Source of the DNA: Adiantum capillus-veneris
Taxonomy: Eukaryota > Streptophyta > Polypodiopsida > Polypodiales > Pteridaceae
Assembly: GCA_014529385.2 (NCBI GenBank)
Contig: CM043944.1
Coordinates: forward strand, 174,742,740-174,806,739
Reading direction: 5' to 3'
Length of the DNA stretch: 64,000 nucleotides
In this document: piece by piece, positions 9,372-20,186 of the stretch
Layout: every line of letters starts with the position of its first letter
How positions within the stretch are numbered: the stretch's first letter is position 1
Position numbers and translations under genes: made by a program
Notes under the pieces: model-generated
Database searches by the model: none
Told to the model about the DNA's origin: nothing
What the model saw: the letters and a program-made list of their open reading frames with translations, nothing else

Positions 9372-10422
9372 CATCATTGATCTTTTCAAAGATCTGGAAA
9401 GGTCTGTAGTATCGCATACTAAGCTTTAGAAAAAGCGTCATCTTTCCCTTCTTCTTTCTCAGGCGTGCCTTCTCCAAACGTAAGAGCACCTAATCATCCT
9501 CCTTCAATTTCAAATCGCAACGATGGCAATCCACTGCCTTTTTCTGTCGTTCTTGAGATTTTTGCAAAGCCTCACGGACCTTGGCAAAATCCGTGTCTAA
9601 GTCGCGTGTATACTCATCCGCTTCAAAAATCTTATCTTTCGTGCTTAGGAAGGGTGGAAGCTTCGCATCACCTTCAACAATCTCAAATGGCGCCTTCCCC
9701 GTCGAAGAGTGTATCGTGTTATTGTAGGCAAATTCCACCAAAGGTAGATACTTTTCCCATTGAGTCTTCTGATCTGAGATATAAGACTTCAAAAAATCTA
9801 AAACCACTGAATTGGCAATCTCAGATTGCCCGTAAGTCTGCGGGTGAAACGATGACGAGAACTGCAACCGTGTGCCAATGTTCTCCCAAATTGCCTTCCA
9901 AAACAAACTCGTAAATCTGGGTCCCTGTCGGAGACAATCGGGTGGAACGATGACGAGAACTGCAACCGTGTGCCAATGTTCTCCCAAATTGCCTTCCAAA
10001 ACAAACTCGTAAATCTGGGTCCCTGTCGAAGACAATCGTCTCAGGCATGCCATGTAATTTGAAGATCTGGCCACAAATAGTCTCGCTAAGTGATCCAGCT
10101 TGACTGTTTTCTTCACTGGAATGAAATGAGTCTGCTTGCTAAATCTGTCAATAACAGTCCAGATACCATCGTGACCACTTTTTGTTCTGGGGAAATAAAA
10201 AATGAAATCCATTGCAATACTTTCCCAGGGGCGGGTGGGTATGGGCAAAGGCTGTAACAATCCTTGTGCTTTATGCCTGTCAAACTTGACCTTCTGGCAT
10301 ACCACGCAGCTGAGCACAAACTCTTCCACATCCTTCTTGAGTCTCGGCCAAAAGAAGTATCTCTCTACCCCTTTCATGGTGGTAGCGATGCCGCGGTGAC
10401 CCGTAAAAGGTGGAAGTGGCAT
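9372..10422 (-). pseudogene. A2 integrase (inverted, broken)
   Basis: This is the core of a retrotransposon integrase, which inserts the cDNA into the genome. On the minus strand it shows the end of the zinc-binding region ([36 protein letters not shown]), the first catalytic Asp (AMDFIF), the second Asp region (SDRDPDLR) and the third-site block (GQSEIANSVVLDF), then NNTIHSSTGKAPFEIVEG. A 97-bp tandem duplication (about 9851-10044), not a multiple of three, breaks the frame around the second Asp. The reading ends at 9372 where A3 entered; the C-terminal tail is at 17497-17815. Confidence 0.85.
9851..10044. repeat. 97-bp tandem duplication in A2 integrase
   Basis: The segment beginning GATGACGAGAACTGCAACCG at 9851 recurs at 9948, and both copies end with the CCTGTCGGAGACAATCG type sequence. 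The period is 97 bp. No other integrase copy in the window (15490-15600, 34880-34990, 50340-50430) has the duplication. Confidence 0.85.
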
Positions 10423-11791
10423 TCAGTCATAACCTTTTCCCTCAACAGCTGTGTAATGCACAACATGGTTTTTTTCATTAAGTAGCCATCAAAATGAAAT
10501 ATTCCGCTACTGTCTCCCCATCCCGTATCCGTGTGAAAACGTCTGCAAAATCTGTATCTGTGGCATACTGGTCGACCATATCCTCGAAGCTCTTATGATG
10601 TATTGTGGAAATAGCCTGAACCAACAGCTTCCGAGACGAAGCATCTGCCACCACATTCTTCTGTCCCTAAACATGGACAATCTGGAAGTGAAACTGTGAC
10701 AAGATGTTCGCCCACCGCATCTGCTTTTCCGATAGCTTCTTCTGTGACAAGAAGTAGCGCAAAATTTGATGGTCTATAAAGACAATCAAATCCGCTCCGA
10801 GTAGGTAGTGCCGCCACTGAGTAAGAGCATGGATAACCGCCAAAAGCTCTTTCTCATAAACCTGTGCTGTCATTTCTGGCTTTGAGAACAATCGGCTCTC
10901 GTAAGCAATGACATGGCCTTCTTGCATTAAGACTGCACCCAGACTATGACCACAAGCATCACAATATACTTCAAATGACTTCTGCAACTCTGGCAAAGTC
11001 AAAACTGGCAGTCACCTCTATGGGTCCCCACGAGAAAGGGACTCCTTTCTGTGTCAAGATATGCAAAGAGGAAGCAACCTCTGCAAACTTTCGAATGAAC
11101 CGCCTGTAGTACGAACACAGTCCCAAGAAGCTTCTAACTTCATGAACATTCTTCAAATCAGGCCAATCATGGATAGTCTCTATCTTGGCCGGATCCATTT
11201 GCACTCCTACTGCTGCTGACACAATGTGTCCCAAAAAGTGTATCTCTGGTAGGAAAAGTTCACTCCTCTTTGCATTAATCACTAACTTGTGATCTCGTAA
11301 TGGCTGAAAGACCTGAAGCAGATGATCTCTATGTTCTGCCTCATTCTTGGAGAAAACAATGATATCGTCAAAGAAAGTGCTAACTAATAGCCTATACTCT
11401 TGAAAGATCCTGTCCATCATCCGGTTAAATGTCGCAGGAGCATTGGTTAAGCCAAAAGGCATCACCAAAAACTCAAATAACCCAAAAGTCGTCCGAAAAG
11501 TTGTCTTGTAGCGATTCTCATCTGATGATATCCACTCTTCAAATCAATCCTGCTAAAGCACGAGGATCCCTGTAATCTGTCGAGTATATCCGCAATCCTA
11601 GGAATCGGAAATCTGTTCTTGATGGTGATTTTGTTGAGAGCTCTATAATCGATGCACATTCTCCAAGATCCGTCTTTCTTCAAAACAAACAACACTGGAG
11701 AGAAATATGGTGAAGTACTAGGCTGGACAAGATCCTTTTCCAAGAGGTCTTTCACTTGGTTCATAATCTCTTCATTCTGTGCTCGGCTCAC
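10423..11791 (-). pseudogene. A2 reverse transcriptase and RNase H (inverted)
   Basis: The minus strand encodes RT with [34 protein letters not shown] (first catalytic Asp), [19 protein letters not shown], the catalytic pair in FFDDIIVFS (11363 region) and FLGLCSYYRRFIRKFAEV. RNase H follows: FEVYCDACGHSLGAVLMQEG, VYEKELLAVIHALTQWRHYL, DHQILRYFLSQ. A small deletion after YHQMRIA shifts the frame at about 11515, and part of the linker near 11000 is lost. These enzymes copy the RNA genome and remove the template in intact elements. Confidence 0.85.
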
Positions 11792-12468
11792 ACGGTAAGG
11801 TGGCCGGTTAGTGTGCTTCCAAGTATCAGATCAATGGTATGACCTTCAGGTTGAGCAGGTGGTAACTTGCTTGGTAGGCCCTCTGAGAAGCAAACGGCGT
11901 GAGAGTGGAGAAAATCTTGGCTTTCTTTATCAAGTTTAGACATATTTGTCTTATCCTCATCGCTCAACTCTTTTATAAAGATCGAGTAAACAAACAGACT
12001 GGATTTCATTAATTTAGAAATGGCCGAAGCCGATACAATAGGGACAGACTCCCCCTTCAGTTTAATGTCAAGTACAATGGTTCTGCCCTTCTCTGTAATC
12101 AATGTCGCTTTCCTTGCTCGATAATTGACCACGGCGTTGTTCTTGTGCCACCAGGGAATTTTCGAGAGAACATCACAACCGTCCAAAGGCATTATGTAAA
12201 AGTCCTCATGCCCCAAATACCCCTGACAATGCAACCGAAGTTTGCCAATGACAAGTGTAATGGCTACATCCTTGCCAGGTGCCGCTAGAACTCCCTCTGC
12301 AAGTGGTCCCATTTGATCGGAAGTGAGCTCGAGCCGCGCCGCCAATTCTGGTGAAATGAAGTTGGCCTTGGCTCCATCAAAAAAGATTAGGGTCTCTTGG
12401 TCTTTCACTTTGCCCCAAGCTTGGCAAAGTTCTGTTCTCTCGTCCATGGTGTTGGGATCGGTACCCAC
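11788..12468 (-). pseudogene. A2 protease region (inverted)
   Basis: The minus strand reads 226 codons: ALIFFDGA-type N-terminus (here TLIFFDGAKANFISPELA), then RLHCQGYLGHEDFYIMPLDG, CDVLSKIPWWHKNNAVVNYR and KATLITEKGRTIVLDIKLKG. This is the layout of a retropepsin-like aspartic protease, with the Asp-Ser/Thr-Gly motif degraded to FFDGAKAN. It continues into the acidic linker before RT ([15 protein letters not shown]). It is open across its length but lies between broken gag and RT, so it is a fragment. Confidence 0.7.
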
Positions 12469-12483
12469 ACAATCTGGAACCAG

Positions 12484-13260
12484 TCATGTTTTCATCTTGC
12501 CTTTTCTTCCACGTTCATCAGCTGCTCTCGAACTCTCAGGCCTTTTGTCGTCCTTGTCATTCTCTCCTTTCTTTTCCTTTTTTAGGGCACTTCGCGGAGA
12601 TATGCTCATGTTCCCCGCATCCAAAGCACTTCCTTTCCCTGATGAAGCGAGCTCTCTCCTGAGGAGTAAGCTTGGGTCGTGCATCCTTCTTTTCTGGGTT
12701 GCTCTTTCTCTTTCTACTTTCATTTGTTGAAGTCTATTCGGCTCGTTGTGCCATGACCTCATCGGTGGGGTAGGTCAGACTGCCAGAATGAATGACAAAA
12801 CCCAGTTTCGCATGACTCATCATCTCCTGAATAGAAGCTGGCTTCTATTCCAAGCAATGATTGTGGATCTCTATAGGTAGACCCAAGGTAAACCGCTCAA
12901 TCTGTTCTCTGAACGAGATCTTCTTGAATGAAGAGGCGGGTAAGAAAGAGCTCTAGAATCTCTCGCAATAAGCATCCACTGTATCTTTCTTGGTCATCCG
13001 AAGGTGATTCCAACAGCTCGTATATCGCGTTCATATTCTTGAGTCAGCCAAGAAGAAATAAAAAGCTTCTTAAATTTCAGCCATTTAACTGGCACAGTCT
13101 TGTTTAAAAGAAGCGTGGACCACCAAGTTCGAGCATTCCCCTTAAAGTAAGGGGCAGCTCTCCGAATCTTAGAGTGCTCTGAGTAGCGTCCTCCCGCGAA
13201 AGCGATGTCAAACTGCTGTACAAAAGACAAAGCCTTCGAAGCATCTCTATATCCAGACCC
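12484..13260 (-). pseudogene. A2 gag C-terminal half (inverted)
   Basis: The minus strand from about 13257 reads GYRDASKALSFVQQFDIAF, HSKIRRAAPYFKGNARTWWS, WLTQEYERDIRA and, after frame breaks, the region of the zinc knuckle. The knuckle is damaged here: the segment ALDAGNMSISPRSALKK replaces the CCHC block by frameshift. The N-terminal half of the same gag is 7228-8024. The two meet without loss if 8025 to about 13260 is inverted. Confidence 0.8.
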
Positions 13261-13263
13261 ATT

Positions 13264-13686
13264 ACAGCGAGCATTGGCAAACTTTGTTTGCAATGACAGG
13301 GGTGTTCATGGCACACGAGTGACGTTCTACTCAGGATCCCTTGGTACCACAAGAACTACGCCGTGGTTGATTACCGGGCCGAGAAAGCGACTTTGATAAA
13401 TGAAGGGCTTAGAGATTGGACTTGATGAACTTCAGTTTCTTACTCATTCTTTTGGGAGAGAACTGAACGATGGATAAAGGTTGAATATGTTTTGACCAGA
13501 TCAAAAGAACGCCAAGATTTTTCTCCACACTCATGCCGATTGCTTTTTAGAGGGTCTGAAGATCAAACCATTGATCTAATACCTGGAAGCACGCCACCGA
13601 ACCGGCCACCTTACCGTGTGAGCCGAGTACAGAATGAAAAGATTATGAACCCAGTAAAAGACCTCTTGGAAAAGGGTCTTGTCCAA
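13264..13686 (+). pseudogene. A3 protease end and start of RT
   Basis: The plus strand picks up in the protease (sequence equivalent to LVIGKLRLHCQG, with a gap of about 28 bp, then WYHKNYAVVDYRAEKATLI) and runs through the pre-RT linker (DQTIDLIPGSTPPNRPPYRV) to PVKDLLEKGLVQ. Stops and small deletions interrupt it. At 13686/13687 it is broken by 321 bp of unrelated sequence and resumes at 14008 with the next RT residues. Confidence 0.8.
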
Positions 13687-14007
13687 TAAAATGAAACGCA
13701 TAGGGTGGTCAAAAACTATTGGTTAAAGCCTTCACCCATAACAACTTGGAACAATTGGTTTCAAAAGGTGACGACATCATTCCAAAAGGTATAATCTACC
13801 CAAGGAGCTGACATCCATCATTCACTTGCTCCCCTCTCAACCTTCTTCCCTGACCTCTCAATCACCAATCTTAGGGAATGTATATACAAAGCCATATACT
13901 CACAAAAAACAAAAATAAGAAAGACCAAGAGCAATTAGCAAACAAGTATGCACAATAAAAGTCAAAACATTGACCCAGACCCACCCATTCACATCTGGTA
14001 CACTGAA
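13687..14007. other. Unidentified 321-bp insertion in RT
   Basis: This interrupts the RT reading between LLEKGLVQ and YCSPLLLDL. It is AT-rich (about 60% by eye) and unlike any other segment of the window. I see no clear terminal repeats or target duplication. About 10 bp of the RT consensus are lost at the joint, which fits a small unknown element or filler DNA copied in during break repair. Confidence 0.6.
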
Positions 14008-15090
14008 ACACCGTATTGCTCTCCACTGTTGTTGGATTTGAAGAAAAACGGATCTTGGAGAATGTGTATCGATTATAGCGCTCTCAACGAAATCACCATC
14101 AAGAACAGATTTCCGATTCCTAAGATCGATGATATACTCGACAGGTTACAGGGATCCTCGTGCTTTAGCAGGATTGACTTAGAGAGTGGATATCATCAAA
14201 TCCGAATCGCGCCGGGAGACGTCTACAAGACAGCCTTTCGGACGACTTTTGGGTTATTTGAGTTTTTGGTGATGCCTTTTGGCTTAACCAATGCTCCTGC
14301 GACATTTAACCGGATGATGGACAGGATTTTTCAAGAGTAAAGGCTATTTGTTGGCACTTTCTTTGATGATATCATTGTTTTCTCCAAGAATGAAGCAGAC
14401 CACCGAGATCATATGCTTCAGAGATACATTTTTTTGGGGACACTTTGTCTCAGCAACAGGAGTGCAAATGGATCCGGCCAAGATAGACACTATCTCTGAT
14501 TGGCCCGATTTGAAGAATGTCCATGAAGTTGCAAGCTTCTTGGGACTGTGTTCGTACTACAGATGGTTCATTCGAAAGTTTGCAGAGGTTGCTTCCCCTT
14601 TGCATATCTTGATATAGAAAGGAGTCCCTTTCTCGTGGGGATCCACAGAGGTAACTGCCTTTCAGACATTGAAAGAGAAATTGACTACAGGACCAGATTT
14701 GACTTTGCCGGACTTGTAGAAGTCATTTGAAGTATTTTGTGATGCTTATGGTCGTAGTCTAGGTGCGGTCTTGATGCAAGAAGGCCATGTCATTGCTTAC
14801 GAGAGCTTTTGGTGGTTATCCATGCTCTTACTCAGTGGCGGCATTACCTACTCGGAGCGGATTTTACTATCTTTACAGACCATCAGAGTTTGCGATACTT
14901 CTTGCCACAGAAGCAGCTTTTGGAAAAGCAGATGCGGTGGGCGAACATCTTGTCACAGTTTCACTTCCAGATTGTCCATGTGCAGGGACAGAAGAATGTG
15001 GTGGCAGATGCTTTGTCTCCGAAGTCGTTGGTTCTGGCTGTTTCCGCGATACATCATAGGAGCTTCGAGGATATGGTCGATTAGTATGCC
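14008..15090 (+). pseudogene. A3 reverse transcriptase and RNase H
   Basis: The plus strand shows [62 protein letters not shown], then a stop at 14338-14340 (TAA) just before the catalytic loop (FFDDIIVFS at about 14360-14386 in a shifted frame). Part of the thumb is deleted. RNase H follows in several frames: CDAYGRSLGAVLMQEGHVIA, DFTIFTDHQSLRYFLPQ, HFQIVHVQGQKNVVADAL. At about 14806 a deletion removes the conserved segment between YES and VIHALTQW. Confidence 0.85.
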
Positions 15091-16375
15091 ACAGATACAG
15101 ATTTTGCAGATATTTTCACACGGATACGGGATTGGGAGACAATAGCTAGATACTCCCTGGGGGAAGGCTACTTGATGAGAAAGACTATGTTGTGCGTTAC
15201 ACAGCCGTTGCGGGAAAAGGTTATCATTGAATGCCACTGTCCACCTTTTACGGGTCACCGCGGCATTGCTACCACCATGAAGGGGTAGAGAGATACTTCT
15301 TTTGGTAGAGACTCAAAAAGGATGTGGAAGAGTTTGTGCGCAGTATGCCAAAAGGTCAAGTTTGACAGGCATAAGGCACAAGAATTGTTATAGCCTTTAC
15401 CCATACCCACCCGCCCGTGGGAAAATATTGAAATGGATTTCATTTTTGATCTCCCGAGAACACAGAATGATCACGATGATTTTCCGATTACATGTATTGT
15501 CTCCGATAGAGATCCCAGATTTATGAGTTTGTTTTGGAAGGCAATTTGGGAGAACATTGGCACGCGGTTGCAGTTCTCGTCATCGTTCCACTTGGAGACT
15601 CACGGGCAATTTGAAATTGCCAATTCAGTGGTTTTAGATTTATTGAAGTCTTGTATTTCGGATCAGAAGACTCAATGGGAAAAGAACTTACCTTTGGTGG
15701 AATTTGCCTACAATAACACGATACACTCTTCGACGGGGAAGAAGCCATTTGAGATTGTTGAAAGTGCTGCGAAGGTTCCATCCTTCCCGAGCACGAAAGA
15801 TTAGATATTTGAAGTGGATGAATATTCGCGAGATTTGGATACGGCTTTTGCCAAGGTTCGCGAGACTTTGCAGAAGTCTCAAGAACCACAGAAAAAGGCA
15901 GCGGATCACCATCGTCGCGACTTGAAACTGAAGGAGGATGATTGGGTGCTCTTACGTTTTGAGAAGGCACACCTAAGAAAGTAAAAGGGAAAGGAGAGGC
16001 TTTTTCCAAAGCTTACTATGCGATACTACGGACCTTTCCAGATTACTAAAAAGATAAATGATGTCTCCTTCCGATTGAAACTGCCAGATACTTGGAGGAT
16101 TCACAATGCATTGCATGTGAGTCTCTTGAAACCTGTTAAGGGTGATGTGCCTGATGATGGGGAGCGTGATGAGCAACCCGCAGTGGAAGAAAACAAGGAG
16201 ACCCTTGTTCCTGAACAGATTTTGGCACATACGGATACGAAGAAAGGTAAAGTCCGAAGGCGGCTCTTGGTTTAAGTTGAAGAACTTTCCTGCATTTGAT
16301 GCGAAGTGGATGGAGGAGGAGGACCTAGCAGATACTCCTCGTATTGTGAAACTTTACCTTGATGTTTTGGTTTAG
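15091..16375 (+). pseudogene. A3 integrase with chromodomain-like tail
   Basis: The plus strand reads the zinc-binding region (CHCPPFTGHRGIATTMKG, CAVCQKVKFDRH-type), the first Asp (EMDFIFDLPRT), then a deletion at about 15482 that removes roughly 70 residues up to the second Asp (VSDRDPRFMSLFWKAIWEN), and the third-site block (HGQFEIANSVVLDLLKS). The C-terminus (about 16020-16375) carries [20 protein letters not shown] and a chromodomain-like segment: [10 protein letters not shown], then FPAFDAKWMEEEDLADTPR. Chromodomains direct chromovirus integration to heterochromatin. Several stops and frameshifts are present. Confidence 0.85.
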
Positions 16376-16970
16376 CATAGTCTACTCCAAACGGAACCCA
16401 GAAATTCAGCTTGGCCGAAGATCTGGTGCAGTGGGATGCACAAGAGGGGAGTTACTCCGCTCCTTTGTCAACAGATGCCTTGATTTTGATACTAAGGTCA
16501 CTGATGTCTCTTTGAGCTTCAGGGATACTGAGAGTTGACAGTATTCTGCTGGATGACTTTATGAAATGGAATTCCTGATAATGATACTGATTTGTTCTTG
16601 ACTTCTTTTGAGTGCAGAAACTGATAGCCGAAATGACTGCAGCATTTTGGTTTGATTGATCTTGAATAGACATGGTTGCAATAGGGGTTAGTCAATCGGA
16701 CATCAATGAGGTCCCGATTGGACCTAGATGTGATTGCTAGCTACATTGCCGATAAATCATGGTCTAAGATCCGAATGAATGTTGAATGCATGTGATGTCC
16801 TGTGATGTCGTGTGATGTCGTGTGATGTGATTGTTGATTTTGTACATGTGCTAGATGTGTAATCCTAGTACGTAGGTACTAACAGTCAGTGTCTGCTAAG
16901 AAGATTTATGGCTTTTGTCGGTTTTGCAGGCGTAATCGCGGTCGATTACAATGCTTTCAAGAGGGGGGTA
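16376..16970 (+). other. A3 3' untranslated region and polypurine tract
   Basis: A noncoding stretch conserved in three A copies (also 17816-18414 and 35781-36147 plus 41684-41785). It includes tandem TGTGATGTC-type units at about 16792-16835 and ends with the polypurine tract AAGAGGGGGGTA (16959-16970) directly before the LTR. The tract primes plus-strand DNA synthesis. Confidence 0.75.
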
Positions 16971-17496
16971 TGTCACAAAGTGATGATGTGGCGGACAATA
17001 GAAACCCTAATTTCTGCCAAAAACCCTAATTTCGGAAATCGCGGAGGTTGAAAATAATAATAAAAAAATTAAATGATGAGCGACGCAAATTTTGCTTTTT
17101 CTCTACACAATGAAAAAGAGAGAGAGAATGCTTTTGCTTTCAAGTTTTGACTCTCTGTGAGAGAGAGAGAGAGAGAGAGCAATTGCTTTTGATTTGAAGC
17201 TTTTGGGGCTCTGCTTCTGGGCATCCCTTGCAACCTTTAAATTAGTGGTGAGGGCCTCACTTCTCAGAGCATCTGGACGCAGAGTTTGAGAGTGAATCCC
17301 GACCCACTCTCTTGTACTTTGAACTGATTAATATAAAAAGAAATACCGAAAGGGGCACCAGTCTTCGGGGCCAATATCTCTAGGCACGGAACTCCGCCGG
17401 GCCAGTGCAAATCTATTGTGATCTGTGAATTGTTTGAAGTGGTTATTTGGTGTTGTCGCGATTGATTCTTGACTTGGAGTGTCCAAGTATGCTACA
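16971..17496 (+). repeat. A3 3' LTR
   Basis: 526 bp, TGTCACAAAGTGATGATGTG...TGCTACA. Same subfamily as 8821-9366, with the GA tract at about 17157-17179. It is followed by TCTCC (17497-17501), the A3 target duplication, and then A2 integrase tail. Confidence 0.9.
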
Positions 17497-17815
17497 TCTC
17501 CTTCCGACTGAAACTGCCCGACACTTGAGGATTCACAATGCATTCCATGTGAGTCTCTTGAAACCTTTTAAAGGTGATGTGCCTGATGATGGGGAGCCTG
17601 ATGGGCAACCCGAAGTGGAAGAAAACGAGGAGATCCTTGTTCCTGAACAGATTTTGGGACATAAGGACACAAAGAATAAAGGTAAAGTCCGAGGGCGGTT
17701 CTTGATTAAGTTCAAGAACTAGCCTGCATTGGATACGAAGTGGATGGAGGAGGAGAACCTAGCAGATACTCCTCAGATTGTGAAACTTTACCTCGAAGCT
17801 TTTGGTTTAGCATAG
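17497..17815 (+). pseudogene. A2 integrase C-terminal, chromodomain-like tail
   Basis: This continues the A2 integrase cut at 9372: (V)SFRLKLPDT, then a stop (TGA where most copies have TGG), [40 protein letters not shown] and GKVRGRFLIKFKN, stop, then LDTKWMEEENLADTPQIV. It is the second A chromodomain-like tail in the window, separated from its catalytic core by insertion of A3. Confidence 0.8.
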
Positions 17816-18414
17816 TCTACTCCAAATGGAACCCAGAATTCAGCTTGGTCGGAGATCCGGTGCAGTGGGATGCACAAGAGGGGAGTTACTCCGCTCCTTT
17901 GTCAACAGATGCCTTGATTTTGATACTAGAGTCACTGATGTCTCTTTGAGATTTAGGGATACTGAGAGCTGACAATATTCTGTTGTATGACTTTATAAAA
18001 TGGAGTTCCTGGATATAAAACTGATTTGTTCTTGACTTGTTTTAAGTGCAGGAACTGATAGACGAAATGACTGCAGCATTTTGGTCTAATTGATCTCGAA
18101 TAGACATGGTTGCAATAGGGGTTAGTCAATCGGGCATCGATGAGGTCCCGACTCGATCTAGATGCGATTGCTAGCTACATTGCTGATAAATCATGGTCTA
18201 AGATCCAAATGAACGTTGAATGTCATGTGATGTCTTGTGATGTCTAGTGATGTCCGGTGATGTCATGTGATGTGATTGTCGATTGGTACATGTGCTACAT
18301 GTGTGTTCCTAGTGCGTAGGTACTAACAATCAATATCTACTAAGGCAGTTTATGGCTTCTGTCTGTTTTCCAAGCATAATCGACGGCGATTAAAATGCTT
18401 TCAAGAGGGGGGTA
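17816..18414 (+). other. A2 3' untranslated region and polypurine tract
   Basis: Homologous to 16376-16970. It includes TGTGATGTC/TAGTGATGTC repeats at about 18226-18272 and the polypurine tract AAGAGGGGGGTA at 18403-18414. I see no ORF. Confidence 0.75.
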
Positions 18415-19126
<712 letters not shown>

Positions 19127-19131
19127 GCAAG

Positions 19132-19720
19132 AGCATTGGTTAGGCTAAAAGGCATCACCAAAAACTCAAATAACCCAAAAGTCATCCGAAAAACTGTCTT
19201 GTAGACATCTCCCGGTGCGATTCGGATCTGATAATATCCACTTTTCAATTCAATCCTGCTAAAGCACGAGGATCCCTGAAGTCAGTCAAGTATATATCAT
19301 CGATTCTAGAAATCGAAAATCTGTTCTTGATGGTGATTTTGTTAAGAACTCTATAATCGATGCACATTCTCCAAGATCTGTCTTTCTTCAAAACCAACAA
19401 CACTGGAGAACAATACGGTGAAGTACTTGGCTGGACAAGACCCTTTTCCAAGAGGTCTTTCACTTGGTTCATAATTTCTTCGTTCTGGCTCGACTCACAT
19501 GGTAATGTGGCCGGTTCGGTGGTGTGCTTCCAGGTATCAGATCTATGCTATGATCTTCAGGACGAGCGGGTGGTAACTCGCGTGGCAGGCACTCTGAGAA
19601 GCAATCGGCATGAGAGTGGAGAAAATCATGGCGTTCTTTATCAAGTTCAGACATATTTGTCCTATCCTCACCACTCAACTCTTTCAAAAAGATCGAGTAA
19701 ACAAACAGACTGGATCTCAA
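19132..19720 (-). pseudogene. H1 reverse transcriptase N-terminal half and linker
   Basis: The minus strand carries the linker (LPPARPEDHSIDLIPGS), [40 protein letters not shown], then a frame break, [16 protein letters not shown] and [14 protein letters not shown]. The rest of this RT lies at 6113-6537, separated by A2. Confidence 0.85.
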
Positions 19721-20163
19721 TAATTTGTCGAAGCCAATACAATAGGAACGGACTCGCCCTTAAGTTTTACATCAAGTACAATGGTTCTGCCCTTCTCTGT
19801 GGTCAAAGTCGCTTTCCTCGCGCGATAGTCGACCACGTCGTTGTTCTTGTGGTACCAGGGAATTCCCAAGAGAACATCACAACCCTCCAAAGGTATTATG
19901 TAGAAGTCCTCATGCCCCAAATATCCTTGACAATGCAACCGAAGTTGCCAATGACAGGTGTAATGACTACGTCCTTGCCGGGTGCTGCTAGAACTGCCTC
20001 TACAAGTGGTCCCATCCGATCGAGAGTGATCTCGAGCCGCACCACCAGGTGAAATGAAGTTGGCTCCTCCATCAAAGAAGATCAAGGCTTCTTGGTCTTT
20101 CACTTTACCCCGAGGTCGGCAAAGTTCTGTACTCTTGTCCATCGTGCTGGGATCAGTATCCAT
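19717..20163 (-). pseudogene. H1 protease
   Basis: The minus strand reads KDQEALIFFDGGANFISP, then a frame disruption, QLRLHCQGYLGHEDFYIIPL, GCDVLLGIPWYHKNNDVVDY and RARKATLTTEKGRTIVLDVK. It is a retropepsin-like protease of family A with the active-site segment reduced to FFDGGANF. In intact elements it cleaves the Gag-Pol precursor. Confidence 0.75.
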
Positions 20164-20186
20164 GGAATATGGAACCAGTCATGTTT

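Noticed and set aside
19360-20052. 230-codon plus-strand open frame
   Set aside because: It is antisense to recognisable RT and protease of H1; no motifs of its own.
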